Below are positions 1 to 11,165 of a stretch of 64,000 nucleotides of DNA, piece by piece (within the stretch, counting starts at the first letter, position 1; every line of letters starts with the position of its first letter). Position numbers and translations under genes: made by a program. This DNA comes from Epiperipatus broadwayi (lineage: Eukaryota; Onychophora; Udeonychophora; Euonychophora; Peripatidae). A model generated the notes under the pieces. That model saw only the letters and a program-made list of their open reading frames with translations. It ran no database searches and was not told the DNA's origin. The stretch covers positions 9,343,092-9,407,091 of the forward strand of contig JAQFVV010000020.1 of the NCBI GenBank assembly GCA_028023455.1. The letters are read 5' to 3'.

Positions 1-747
1 AAAATATTTTCATTTTTGAAATAAGTCTCAAGAGAGATTTTATCAGATGTATTCTATAGGTATGTTATGCATTGTAAATAGAACAATGAAATAAATCTTT
101 ATATGGTAGAATGTAAAACATGAAATAATTTTAATTATGACATATGATTATTGGAATGGAGGCGAACCCACAACAACTGTCTACAACCAACTGCTTGCTT
201 GCAAGATGGCTGCACTGACCTCTCAGCTAACAATGCTTGACTAGTAGTATCTACATTCTTGTTTACACTTTTTTAACTTTTAAAAGATCTTTTTTTGTTA
301 ATTTGCTGAGTAATAAGTTGGTTTTACCCAATCAATGATTCATGAAAGCTTTTGATGAAGCTCAAAAATTAAAAAGCAGTATTAAAAATGCAAAAGCAAT
401 GATAAATCGTAACTGATAATGATCAAATGTTTAAACTTGGTAATAGTACTTTTTGAATAATTATTCTACCTGCATTTGAGCAGACCTGTAAGCAAAAGGT
501 TAAGACAGAACAGTCTTTAAATATATGACTATAGAATAAAGGCCTATCTACTATTCTCTTATAGAGGATCATATATAAATATGTATAAATATTAGAATGC
601 AACATTTAAAACTATATGTTTATAAAAGAGAATTATGAAATCATTATCAAATCTATTATGTGTACCAGTAAAAGAATCTGAATTGTTTATAATTTATGTT
701 AGCTTTAAAAATTAAATACTGCCTAATACTATACTAGCAATTAAAAA
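1..747. other. AT-rich DNA beyond the Penelope copy
   Basis: Apart from the SINE remnant at 150-237 I see no coding signal here. The open frame at 423-605 on the minus strand is AT-rich and without recognisable motifs. The right edge is where similarity between the two inverted Penelope copies fades. Confidence 0.4.
150..237 (-). mobile_element. tRNA-derived SINE, diverged copy
   Basis: Read on the minus strand this starts with GCATTG, keeps an A-box-like block (AGCTGAGAGGTCAG) and a B-box-like block (GGGTTCGCCTCC), and resembles the copies at 4403-4508, 11069-11165, 27053-27150 and 28331-28437. The final GATGCTATGACAC tail of the other copies is not recognisable, so this is an older or 3'-truncated copy. 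Known: such elements are transcribed by RNA polymerase III and moved by LINE proteins. Confidence 0.6.
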
Positions 748-2335
748 TAAAATAGAAATTCATATAACACTACAACACCAGCCAAAACAACAAAATTTTA
801 CTAAAATTTTTACGCAACCATCGTTTCATCTATTAACAAATAGACCACAAGTGAAATTTAACTAAACACACACACACACATATATATATAACAAATAACC
901 TTCCCATCATTCACTTCAACAACCAACTTCCTTTAACATCAAAGGATGTCATCATGAGATTGATGGCCTCAGATTCAAAAAATTTTGTTATCAAAGTTTC
1001 TTTGACTCTTCTTTTCAATTCATTTTTTATTTTTATAAAAGATCATCTCTGCATTGTCAATATTTTATGACCTGTATTCAGTTCATGAATATACAAAGCT
1101 GAGTTTTTGATATCTATATTTACCTCCACTTTTATGAACTTTAATTCTTTCATTAAGATTTAATTCACTCTGATTTATATAAATTTTATGACAACTGCAA
1201 GGGATATTATAAACTATCCCAGGAATAGGTTTGCAATCAGTTGACTGTTTTGAGTAATTTAGTAATGAATTTAAATTCAGGCTTTCTTCCAGGCCACTGT
1301 CATATCACCCTAAAATAATTTTTATAAATCAGTCTACTAATTGTTGCCTTCTAGGGCAAATAAATAAACTCTTTATTACCCTATCAATTAAATCTTAATT
1401 ATTGATTGATTTATAGATATTTTTATTAAATATAATATTCCTAATAAATTCATGATTATATTCTAACTCAATATAGTCAGAAGAAAATTGACTCCTCTAT
1501 ATATATATTATTTTTAAAATTATTAAGTCGTCTCTTCCTATAATAAAAATTCAATAAAGAAAGTTTCTTATGAGTAAAAGGTTGTAACTGTCTGGTCTTA
1601 TCATATTCCTTAAATTTTTTGCTTTAATAACATGACTACAAAATAAAACATTATCAATGTTATCAACACTTAAATCTAAAAACTTTAACTTTTCAAATTC
1701 AAATTTACTCCTTTCAATAGTAAATTTAATATTAGAATCAAAAGCATTTAATCTATCAAAAAGTTTCTTCAATTTATCTTCCTGTAAAACAAAAAAACAA
1801 TCATCAACATATCTAACAAATAATTTTATAGTATCAGAAAAATTATTAATAACACTGCTTTCTAAAAAATCAATATAGACAGGGCACATTAAATGCAAAA
1901 TAACATAACCAATAATTTAACTCTCTTTAATTTTATAAAACACATTATTACACACAAAGTACATAGAATCCTCGAATAACAATAGCAAATCATGAATAAT
2001 CTTATTTGCAGAAAAAAATTCAAATTTTTTTTTAAAACAGTAAGAAACACATTAATGCTTTTTCCCTTATCAACTTATTGATACATGTTTTTGATATCTA
2101 AACTACCAGAAACATCATTCTTTTTTAAAACAATCCATTAATTTTTTCATATGCTTCAAATGAAGAAGATACACAAAATTGACATAAATATGTATATAAT
2201 TCTTAAAAACACTATAAAAAATTTGAAATTTTATCAAAATCCTCCCAGTAAAATTAAAAATATATCTTAAAGCAAAATTATCTTTATGAGATTTCAAATT
2301 GAGAAAGCCTTAGGAGCCAAAAAATCTTTAGGATA
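748..2335 (-). pseudogene. Penelope-like retroelement copy 1 (RT and GIY-YIG remains)
   Basis: The minus-strand frame at 1551-1898 reads as the catalytic part of a reverse transcriptase. It has RYVDDCFFV (the YVDD active-site box), then DRLNAFDSNIKFTIE and LKFLDLSV, an order typical of Penelope-like elements. Further downstream (about 1090-1260, minus) another frame gives GIVYNIPCSCHK and YINQSELNLNERIKVHK, a decayed GIY-YIG endonuclease with the usual Cys-rich insert. Frameshifts and stops separate the parts, so no protein is made. The frame at 2115-2297 belongs to the upstream part of the same copy. A second copy of the same element lies head to head with it at 2807-4752. Near the 3' end, 936-949 forms a 5-bp hairpin (ACATC/GATGT). 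Confidence 0.8.
870..892. repeat. (AC)n(AT)n microsatellite
   Basis: A short run of AC units passes into AT units within the 3' region of Penelope copy 1; copy 2 has an AT run at the same place (near 4608-4620). Confidence 0.8.
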
Positions 2336-2381
2336 ATTTAAATAAGTAGATTTATTCAAAAAGTTTTATTTTACCATAATT

Positions 2382-2541
2382 TTAATTAACTTAGATTTTA
2401 TTTTTCTTACCAGAATCAGAATTGAAAATAGCATCTTTCACATTATTTAATTCTAAAGAAATTTTACTTTTTAAAATTAAATAATAAAAAGTATGCTATT
2501 TTAATTTCTAATTCTGGTAAGAAAATAAAATCTAAGTTAAT
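2382..2541. repeat. Inverted repeat at the head-to-head junction
   Basis: Arms at about 2382-2434 and 2492-2541 are nearly complementary (AACTTAGATTTTATTTTTCT against AGAAAATAAAATCTAAGTT, then TACCAGAAT against ATTCTGGTA), with a loop of about 55 bases. It lies between the facing 5' sides of the two Penelope copies and is probably the innermost part of the same inverted duplication. Confidence 0.75.
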
Positions 2542-2576
2542 TGAGATTTTGAAAATTATGAATACATTTTTTAGAT

Positions 2577-2755
2577 CATCATCATCAACCATTATCAATC
2601 CACTGCAGGATAAAGGTCTCTCTAAGTTCAATCCATCTTTTCCTATCTTTAGCTTCTCTTCTTCACCTCTCCCCTGCACCCTTTCTTAGTTCATCCACCC
2701 ATCTTACATGTGGTCTCTTTCTGAGTCTTTTACAATCTACATTTTTTAGATATAT
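2577..2755 (-). mobile_element. RTE-type LINE 3' end fragment
   Basis: The minus strand matches the last part of the LINE at 14584-15416: a stretch encoding a C-terminal basic tail (RPRKRPHVRW-like), the CAGG/AGAAGAG region and the ATGATGATGAT 3' terminus. It is a dead 5'-truncated tail of about 180 bp inserted between the two Penelope copies. The minus-strand frame at 2464-2679 crosses it and is not a real gene. Confidence 0.7.
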
Positions 2756-2904
2756 CTACTTATTTAAATTGTTATCCTAGTGATTTTTGTCTCCTAAAGT
2801 TGTCTTCAATTTGAAATCTCATAAAGATAATTTTCCTTTAAGATGTATTTTTGATTTTACAGGGGAATTTGTTGATAAAATTTCAAAATTTCTTATAGTG
2901 AAGG

Positions 2905-3208
2905 AGGCCTGATTCATAGAGATGGATTGCAATGCCATCAACCGCAAGAAAATGTTTCACGATCTCAAGAAAATGGAGCAATTAGTCTTGAACTTTGCAT
3001 AATTGCATATAATTAATTCACTTAGAGCTATGAAGATGAGAGCATGCCTCTTGAAAGCGCTTGCAGAATAGTATAATTTTATTTTGTTTTAAGTATAAAG
3101 TAGCTTTGCGTTTAGGTGCAATAGCACCTATATTATTTTACAAGTATATTTTATTTGCACGCAAAGTTTTCGAGTTAGATTTGAATTATAATATTTATTA
3201 AAAATTAT
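2905..3208. mobile_element. Unclassified insertion inside Penelope copy 2
   Basis: Copy 1 runs straight from TTATAGTG into sequence like TTATATATATTTAAGTC, while copy 2 carries about 300 extra bases at this point. The insert is less AT-rich than its surroundings and contains a short perfect palindrome (GGTGCAATAGCACC) nested within ACTTTGCGT-like and ACGCAAAG arms at about 3103-3165. I see no ORF, no tRNA-like boxes and no clear target duplication. Confidence 0.5.
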
Positions 3209-4402
3209 ATATATTTAAGTCAATTTTGTGTATCTTCTTTGTTTGAGGCATATGAAAAAAATTAATGAAGTTGTTTTAGAAAAGAAATATGTTTTTGATA
3301 ATTTAAATATTGAAAACATGTATTAATTAGTTGATAGGAAAAAAGTATTAATGTATTTTTTTACTGTTTTAAAGAAATTTGAATATTTTTCTGCAGATAA
3401 AATGATTTATGATTTGTTATTGTTATTAGAGGATTCTGTGTACTTTGTGTGTAATGATCTATTTTATAAAATTAAAAAGTGATGGGTTATTAGTTATGTT
3501 ATTTCTCCTTTAATGTGCTCTATTTATACTGATTTTTTTTAGAGATTAATGCTATTAATAATTTTTCTGCTTCTTCAAAATTATTTGTTACATATGTTGA
3601 TAATTGTTTGTGTGTTATACAGAAAGATAAAGTGAAGAATGTTTTTGATAGATTGAATGCTTTTGAATCTCATATTAAATTTACTATTAAGAGGGGTACA
3701 TTTTAATTTGATAAGTTAAAAGTTTTAGATTTAAGTGTTTATAAAATTGACGATGTTTTATTTTGTAGTCATTTTATTAAAGCAAAAAATTAAGGAATAT
3801 GATAAGACCAGACAACTATCAACCTTTTACTCATAAGAAATTTTCTTTATTGAATTTTTGGTATAGGAAGAGATGGCTTAATAATTTTGATAATAAAGGT
3901 TATATTCAAATGAGTTGATTTATTTCTGACTATATTGAGTTAGAATATAATTATGAATTTATTAGGAATATTATATGTAATAAAAGTATCTATAAATAAG
4001 TTAATAATAAAGATTTAATTGATAGTGTGAATAAAGAGTTTACTTATTTGTCATATAAAGCAACAATTAATAAATTGATTTATAAAAATAATTTTTTATT
4101 GGGTGGTGTGAAAGTGGTCTGGAAATTCACTACTAAATAATTCAAAATAATCAATTGATTGCAAATCTATTCCTGGGATAGTTTATAATATCCCTTGCAG
4201 TTGTCATAAAAGTTATATAAATCAGAGTGAATTAAGTCTTAACGAAAGGGTTAAATTTCATAAAAATAGAGATAAAAATAGATATCAAAACTCAGTTTTG
4301 GATATTTATAAACTGAGTATAGTCATAAAATATTATTTGACAATGCAGAAGCTATCTTTTATAAATAAAAAAGAGTGAATTGAAAAGAAGAGTAAAAGAA
4401 AC

Positions 4403-4508
4403 TTTTTTTTTCCATGTGTCATAGCATCGGCCGGGACACGAATCCACAAACGTCTGTAACCAACTACTTGCTTGCATGGCGGCTGCAATACCTCTCAGCT
4501 AACAATGC
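4403..4508 (-). mobile_element. tRNA-derived SINE in Penelope copy 2
   Basis: On the minus strand: GCATTGTTAGCTGAGAGG (5' end and A box), a B-box-like GGATTCGTGTCC, then GGCCGATGCTATGACACATGG and a poly-A tail. It interrupts sequence that is continuous in Penelope copy 1, so its insertion came after the copies diverged. Confidence 0.8.
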
Positions 4509-4752
4509 AAGACTAAAATCTGAAGCCATGAATCTCATGAAAACATCCTTTGATGTGAAAGGAAGTTGGTTGTTGAAGTGAATGATGGGAAGACTATTTT
4601 GTTTTGTATATATATATATGTTGCATGTTTAGCTGAATTTCACTTGAGAAGGTATATTTGTTAATAAATGAAATCATGTTTGTGTAAGAATTTTAGTACA
4701 CTTTGTTGTTTTGGCTATTATTGGAGTGTTATATGAATTTCTATTTTATGTT

Positions 4753-5870
4753 TCTCTTTATATAACTAAACATTTGCTGTTATGATGGTTCTAGAAGCAA
4801 AATCAAGTAGAAAATTACCATTAAAATATTTTCAAATGCATGAAATTTGAAAAAAGTATTATTTAAAACGTGAATTCAAAATCTCTAAGGAATATTAATT
4901 CATAAAACAAGATCTTACAGCTCAGTTACTAATGCTAAATGTTGTCAATGATTTTAAAAATTTGTAAATAAAAAAAGTATAACATATCTCATTATGTGCT
5001 TAGCTGCATCAACCTCTATTGCTATAAATTTGAATTAAATTTTAACTGGGTGCAACTTTGAAAACTATTAGGCCATAATCAAATTAGTATTTTATTTTTG
5101 ATAATTGGCTCATACCTAACCGAGTTAAACATTCACTACTGGCCAGTAAGTGGGTGTCTATCTGTTGATGTTTGGAAGCTTAAAGATTTAAGATGTATCT
5201 TATTTGCTTAGGATGGCTTTAAAAATAAAGTATGAGGATCACATAATGCAAATTTCGTGAGTGGTATGGAAGGTGTCTTTAAGTAATCTATAAATTCTAA
5301 ACTATGATTCTCTTTTATCTATTTATTATACTAATCAAAAGCTTCTTAAGTAAAATGCGTCATAACTGCATATAATCTATCAACGTGTGAAGTTGTAAAC
5401 ATATTTTTAAAGTCTTATTTTTATAAACCTCAATATTACTTTATTTATGTAAGTAAACTTCTAATTAATATATTTTTGCTTAATATAAAATTGAATTAAC
5501 ACATATAAAATAGTTTATCAAATGATTTTTAGATATTTTTAAAATGTTATATAAAAACGTTTAAGATTATATTTAAAAAAATATTCAAGCAGAAGAGAAT
5601 TTATAAAAATATTGACATAAAAAATAGAAGATTAAAAAAAAATTACTTTAAGTGGATAACACATTAATGACTTAACTAACAGTGAATGTTACTAAACATT
5701 TACTAATCTGATTTTGTTTCTTGTGAACCAAGAAAGTTTAATGTAACAAAAATAAACTAAATTAAAAACACTCTGATATAATATAGTTATATAAATGTAC
5801 TATAATCAACATAAAAAGTACTATAACTAAATAGAATGTTATGACTAAAATTAAATTTACTAAAACATGT
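4753..5870. other. AT-rich DNA, no feature seen
   Basis: About 1.1 kb with no ORF above background and no repeat that I can match elsewhere in the window. Confidence 0.4.
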
Positions 5871-6235
5871 GATATATAAGGAATTCGAACTCAGACTTTC
5901 ACGCGACCCTCAACTATCCATGCCATCTCATATTGCTGACCCAGGTGATCACACACATGTTGCAAAGATAAATAATCACCAATATACGTACATATTTCAT
6001 GCTAACCCAGTAATCATCTGTTGGTCCAGATTACCATCTCCACACATATATACAATTAGTTCTTAGCTTTATATTAAGATAGTCAATCTTCATACTTCAA
6101 TGGACAGGCTTCAAACCACTACAACCCACAACAACTCTTTAGTCAGTTCATTTCATTGAAAATCTGATGTAGATTGATAGTATATTTATCGCATTTTTTC
6201 CTAATTTTTCTAATGATTTATAGTCCAATAAAGAG
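5871..6235 (-). mobile_element. Family D repeat, degenerate hammerhead
   Basis: About 300 bp colinear with 24008-24292 (shared GAACTCAGACTTTCA start, GATATTAAG-like block and TGGACAGGCTTCAA block). The hammerhead region is on the minus strand at about 5979-6024: the flanks CCAA and TTGG (stem I) and GAAA are present, but the CUGAUGA box reads CAGATGA. Stem III (ATATG/CGTAT with a TA loop) is longer than in other copies. The plus-strand frame at 5869-6066 is incidental. Confidence 0.6.
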
Positions 6236-6506
6236 TTGAAGATAATATTTATAAAAATTTGTATCTGTACTAAAAGTCTGCACGCATTTGATGTTATCAG
6301 TGCATATGAAACAAATTATATGTCATTAAATATATATCAAATTTATCTGATGATTATTCACCAACATAAAAGCTTCAGATTACTCACTCTCATTACATCT
6401 GGATTTCATAAAAAACCTTTGCTCATCAGGAATAAACTAAAGACTTGAAACCCTTAAATTTTTACATCTGTTACTCTTATTTATTATATATGTAAATGTT
6501 AGATTT

Positions 6507-6729
6507 TTTTGCAGGTTTATCCATGTAAGATTATGAATATATTGACCCTTCATCTTGATCATACAAGCCATCAATGGGTGGAATTTAACATTATCATAAA
6601 TCAGTGTTTATATAAATTCTATAACCATCTTTATAATATTTTATTCATCACCCATTTGATGACTCATATGATCAAGCCAAAACATTGTTATATTCATAAT
6701 CAAAAACATACATGAATAAACCTGCAAAA
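6507..6729. repeat. Fold-back element, about 70-bp arms
   Basis: Outer arms TTTTGCAGGTTTATCCATGT and ACATGAATAAACCTGCAAAA pair, and pairing continues inward (TATGAATAT, TGATCAT, CATCAATGGGTG) around a central loop of about 65 bases. It looks like a hairpin MITE or an inverted retroelement fragment. No core ribozyme boxes are visible. Confidence 0.65.
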
Positions 6730-6879
6730 TATATCATTTATATCTGTAACTAGTGAAAATCTTCATATCAACATATATATAAATTTACTCATAATGCAAC
6801 TAAATCCAAATATATTAATAATTTATTTGTCATCTTCCTAAATAATTCTTTTTTAACAAACATAGAAATAATACCTACT

Positions 6880-7070
6880 TTCTCACATGAATACCAATCT
6901 ATTGATCAGAAAAAAGATGGCCATTTTTGTCTAACTTCCTTGTTATTATATAGTCAATAGATTATACATTGATACAAGAAAAGACTAAAACTTTATATTA
7001 CATAAAAAAAAAAAAGTTAGATAAAAATGGCCATAATATGTCTGACCAATAGTCTGGTATTGATGCAAGA
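6880..7070. repeat. Fold-back element with AAATGGCCAT arms
   Basis: The left arm (6880-6933) and right arm (7016-7070) are imperfect reverse complements around AAAAATGGCCAT and GTTAGA(C/T)AAAAA, with outer parts ATACCAATCTATTGATCAG against CTGACCAATAGTCTGGTAT. The loop is about 80 bases and AT-rich. Confidence 0.55.
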
Positions 7071-8355
7071 AAATGAGTATTGTTTATAAGTTTCATAAAA
7101 ATTGATTCTTTAAAAATTTGTCTTTCTATAGTAATGTATTCAGATTTTTAAAATGTAACTTTATAGAAATTATTATTAGAAAGTATAATACAAATATGAT
7201 ATTTAAAAAATATTAGTTTCAATCCTAGATTTTTTTAAACATATAAATAAAATCATATAGTCACTGAAAGTTTGGAGTGATAGGAAGTGCTGAAACCTTT
7301 GCCTCTCCTTCCTTCTTCTATAGCATATTGTATCACATATTTAAGTTCATCATCACTATATCAACAAATAAAGGTTTTAAAATAAAAAACTAATGTAGGG
7401 ACATTAATTTTAAAACAACAGAATGTAAAAACAATAGAATTAAATCAGCAAAGCTAGAATAGAATGAAAATGTAAACATATCCAGGGATAAAGAAAGTTA
7501 ATATTAGCAACTTAAATCTTTTTTTTACATTGCTTGAAAAAACATCATTTAATAATAAATAGAAATATCAAGATGATACTTAAATTATATGCCACAATTT
7601 ATTAATATCTGTATCTGCCAGGTGGAATGGTTATTTCAACATTTTTGCTGACACTAATTAATATTTATTAAAATGTGCCAATATAAACAGATCATTCAAT
7701 AAGTCAAATTATAGTGAGAATAATACTCAGACCATCTTTAAAATAAACTATTTACATCCATATTACACAGTAATTAATTTGCCAGCAGATGTATATATAT
7801 TGAACTTAAGATAAGTTAACAGACAAGTATTTATCTGTTTTAAGATTTTTTTTTTCCATCTAAATAAAAAAATCAATTTAAGATATTTCTTTATAATTTC
7901 TATATTTATAATTTGTTTATTTTAAATAGTGTTTATGTTAATTTATATCTTCAAGGAAGTATATAAATTTTTATGTTGTGGAATTCCTTTTTTTTTTTGT
8001 AACTGAAACAAAATAATATACACTCTTATATAATTTTTTTTTAAAAAGTATTATAAGTTTTAAACCATATATTAATTCATTTAAACTGAATGTATAATAA
8101 TTATCAAGTCTTGTAAATAAATGAATTTATTTTGAATCTTGTTTAAACAGAAATATGCATTAAAATCATATTAAAGTTGATAGTTTAAATAAGTAGAAAA
8201 GTTCAAGTTAGTCAGTGAAAGTTTATTCTATTTAAATAATGTAAAACATGCTATTTATTTAATAATAGATGATCATATTATAGTTAATAAACTGGAAGTG
8301 ATTAAAAATTTAAATTGCATACTTGTTTGAGAGAATAAATATTAGACCCTCAAAA
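7071..8355. other. AT-rich DNA, no feature seen
   Basis: No ORF or repeat match that I can support; several long T and A runs. Confidence 0.4.
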
Positions 8356-9128
8356 TATTAACTACTAAATATCACATCATCATCATTTCTTATGCTTGCT
8401 CACTGCTGTTATTAAAACAGGCAAAACTCTCCATACAGTTGTGCCACTCAGTGCAAACCAGATTAATCAATGGATGCCAGAAGGCTTGTGCATAAAATCT
8501 CTATCTAGTGCCTACTCATCCAACATCCCCAGACTAGTTTATAGCTTGTAGCTTTCATCAGTGAGGAGCATTGGATCTGAGAGCACTGTACCTAGATCTT
8601 AGGATCTAATGTAACCTTCCAGCAGCCATCTTTTATCTCTACTTTATTACAAAAATATGAGTCTAAAATTGAAAACACAATAATATTTTCCAATTCAAGC
8701 TCATTAGCTTATATAGTCATACAGGTCTGAACTCAGTTCAGTACCCATACACTTTGGTGTCTTTGGTTCTTTAATAACCATAGCCACCACTATCCTATTA
8801 GGCAGTACTGGCATTAAATCACTAAACATCATATGATCACTATTTTTTTATGTTTGCTCATAACTGTTATTGAAACAGACAAAACTCTCCATACAGTAGT
8901 GCCACTCAGCAAGCCAGAGTAATCAATAGATTCCAGAAGGCTTGGGCATAAAATCCCTATCTAGTGCTCTTGTATTCCTCATTGATGAAAGCCACAAGCT
9001 AGAAACTAGTCTGGGGATATTGGATAAGGCACTAGATAGGGATTTAATGCCCAAGCCTTTGGTCATCCATTGATTACTCTGGCTTGCATTGAGTGGCACT
9101 ACTATATGGAGAGTTTTGTCTGTTTGAT
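8356..9128. mobile_element. Family A fold-back element, copy A1
   Basis: A full direct unit (about 8413-8870), a partial direct unit (to about 8975) and an inverted segment (to about 9125). The repeat of CAAAACTCTCC at 8422 and 8880 gives a 458-bp unit. The left terminus (ATTTCTTATGCTTGCTCA) is the reverse complement of right-hand termini in copies A3 and A4. Hammerhead modules are present but damaged: at 8519-8577 (minus) GAAA has become TAAA, and at 8970-9026 (plus) the first C of CTGATGA is T. The minus-strand frame at 8923-9135 is incidental. Confidence 0.8.
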
Positions 9129-9744
9129 GATTCAAATTGTAAATATTAAAGATAGAATATTTATATCATTACTGTAAAATCAGAGATTCTAAGTCATTAT
9201 CCATGATCAATCATACAATTTCTAAGCCAAAATAATAATTTATCATTAATCTGACATTCATATGTTTCATTTGAAAATATCAATTGTCAAGGTCTTTGAG
9301 TTTTCATTAGCTGCTACATTATTGAACTCTACATAGTTTAACAATTTGGCTTTATGCTTTCTATAGACTTATATTTATTGATTCAATAAGTTGCTATAGG
9401 AAATTCAAATTTTCAGTATCATACCACATTTAGAGTTGTTTTATTCCTAATTATATTACTATATATTTTTCATCAATGAAAGTTGCATTTCTTGGATTTA
9501 TTCTTTGAAGTTTTTCAAAATTAATATAATGTTATTATTTTCTTTATGACAAAATCACACTTTGGAGTCTGCTATATAAGCATATTTAACCAAACATTCA
9601 CAAAATGATAATTCCAATCAGATTATAGTGAAATACTCAACATCAAAGAATCCATAAATTGTGACTTATTTTACATCTTTAAAAGCTTGAATATCATGTA
9701 ATCTCCCAAGTGACAAACCATTTGATTATTATTATTGTTGTTGT

Positions 9745-9777
<33 letters not shown>

Positions 9778-10868
9778 TACTATTGTTATTGTTATTATTA
9801 TTATTATTATCATCATCATCCTCATCATTGGCCTTCATTACTAAACCATACTGATTTTCTCATACCGTCTGACAGCCATCTTACAAAGAGACTCTGAATT
9901 AGAATTATATAGAATGAACAACTGTTTTTAATTTACTGTGCTTTGCTTTACTTTTTTTAAACAGTATAATACAAGTTTGCTCACTTTAGATCACAATATA
10001 TGATTCCATAATATTTTCTTAAAGATCTTTTTAATATAATTGTTGAAATATCCTTTCCATTTACAAATTCAAAAATACTTTCAAAGAAAATTTTCTTTCT
10101 CCTTGTATTTATCCTTAAAGTATTCTGCAATATAGGGCAGTGACAGATAGATGTTCAACCTGCCACTTCTGGAGTTTGGACATCATATGACCTATTTTTA
10201 TATCTTATTAAAGCATCTTTCCCCCCCAGTTTCGTTTCACCACTCATAATTTTTTGATCCCTAGCACCTAAAGTTGCCATAGTGGCGCGGGGGGGGGGCA
10301 GTTAATGAAGCATTTCCAGAGTAATGTTTTAAATAAAATACACGACAATTTATTATTATTATTTTTTTATATAATGCCAGAAGCATAAACATGAAAGAAA
10401 TCATAAAGTAAAAGCTAATAAATAAATAGAAAGTTTTATATTGACAACTTAAAATACCCGGAATATCCTATTTATTTTTGAGATAATCATATTTTTTCAA
10501 CTAATAAAAGGAAGAAAAATAAAAAAACTAAAATTATTATTATTTTATTTTATAAACTGCTGTATAATAGAATTTATTTTGCTTTTTGAATTTTTTACTT
10601 TTTGTATATCGTAATTTATTTTGCAGGCATAACCTTCACATTTTAAAATATAATTCTGTATGCATCCAGTACCTAGAGGCCATTTATAAATGTGATTATC
10701 CCAAAGCTTTTAAAATATCCCAAATAAGTTTATTATAATTTATTTAATTTTAAAAATGTGTTTTATATATATCATCTAAGAAATGTGAAATAAATAAATC
10801 GGATTTTTTAAACAAAAAAAAAAAAAAGTTGAGAAATAGTGTTTTTTCTGCCCAAAATGAAAACTACA
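9129..10868. other. AT-rich DNA with simple repeats
   Basis: No coding signal. It contains the trinucleotide tract at 9725-9818 and homopolymer C and G runs near 10211-10218 and 10290-10298. Confidence 0.4.
9725..9818. repeat. Trinucleotide microsatellite (ATT/GTT/ATC)
   Basis: About 90 bases of imperfect ATT, GTT, ACT and finally ATC triplets. The ATC end recalls the LINE 3' terminus (ATGATGATG on the other strand), but no LINE sequence adjoins it. Confidence 0.85.
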
Positions 10869-10962
10869 CTTTTTTTTTTTCAATGTCAAATGCATTGACC
10901 GGCAAGCGAACCCGGGCCAGCTGCTTGGAAGGCAGCTATGCTAACCGCTAGGCCACCAATGC
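10869..10962 (-). mobile_element. tRNA-Gly-like SINE
   Basis: The minus strand of 10892-10962 folds as a cloverleaf close to eukaryotic tRNA-Gly(UCC). It has acceptor GCATTGG against TCAATGC, GGTTAGCA in the D arm, GCTGCCTTCCAAGCAGC as anticodon arm with anticodon TCC, and a T arm GGGTTCGCTTGCC with one mismatched pair. It is followed by TTTGACATTG and a run of A, and the copy at 20399-20477 has the same TTTGACAT tail. That tail and the T-stem mismatch point to a SINE derived from tRNA-Gly rather than a working tRNA gene. Confidence 0.7.
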
Positions 10963-11068
10963 TTAACAAAAAAACATGATTGCTTTTGCAACCAGCATGA
11001 TCGCTACTCATTTGACCAAAACAGATTAACCTATTTTTATTTGATTTATAATTAATAGTTTGTTTGTT

Positions 11069-11165
11069 TTTTAAGTGTCATAGCATCGGCCGGGACGCGA
11101 ACCCGCAACCCGGGCAACTGCCTGCAAGTGCAAGGCAGTCGCGCTGACCTCTCGATCACCAATGC
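11069..11165 (-). mobile_element. tRNA-derived SINE, well preserved
   Basis: The minus strand reads GCATTGGTGATCGAGAGGTC (5' end and A box), then GACTGCC, GGGTTGCGGGTTCGCGTCCC (B box) and GGCCGATGCTATGACACTT, ending in an A-rich tail. It is among the least decayed copies and defines the family: a tRNA-like body of about 85 nt, the tail TATGACAC, then A-rich. Confidence 0.8.

Larger units (their letters stand above)
2807..4752 (+). pseudogene. Penelope-like retroelement copy 2 (RT and GIY-YIG remains)
   Basis: This plus-strand copy is colinear with copy 1 but more decayed. The RT core reads LFVTYVDNCLCVIQ (the second catalytic D of YVDD replaced by N) followed by DRLNAFESHIKFTIK, with in-frame stops. 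The endonuclease remnant gives IPGIVYNIPCSCHKSYINQ and LSLNERVKFHK at about 4165-4260. It is interrupted by an unrelated insertion of about 300 bp (2905-3208) and by a SINE (4403-4508) that copy 1 lacks. The 3' end runs to GAATTTCTATTTTATGT, matched by copy 1 near 748. Confidence 0.8.

Noticed and set aside
8356-9128. Families A to D as DNA-transposon MITEs
   Set aside because: They are fold-backs, but the 11-15 bp duplications, circularly permuted ends and ribozyme modules fit retroposition better.
8923-9135. Small ORFs inside fold-backs and LINE antisense strands (for example 13442-13657, 28799-29074, 40626-40964, 62171-62431)
   Set aside because: Each lies in an inverted repeat or opposite a recognised retroelement frame and has no motif of its own.
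10892-10962. A working tRNA-Gly(UCC) gene (also 20407-20477)
   Set aside because: The cloverleaf is good, but the T stem has a mismatched pair in each copy and both copies share a non-tRNA tail (TTTGACAT) leading into A-rich or AT-rich DNA, as in SINEs. A tRNAscan-SE score would settle it.
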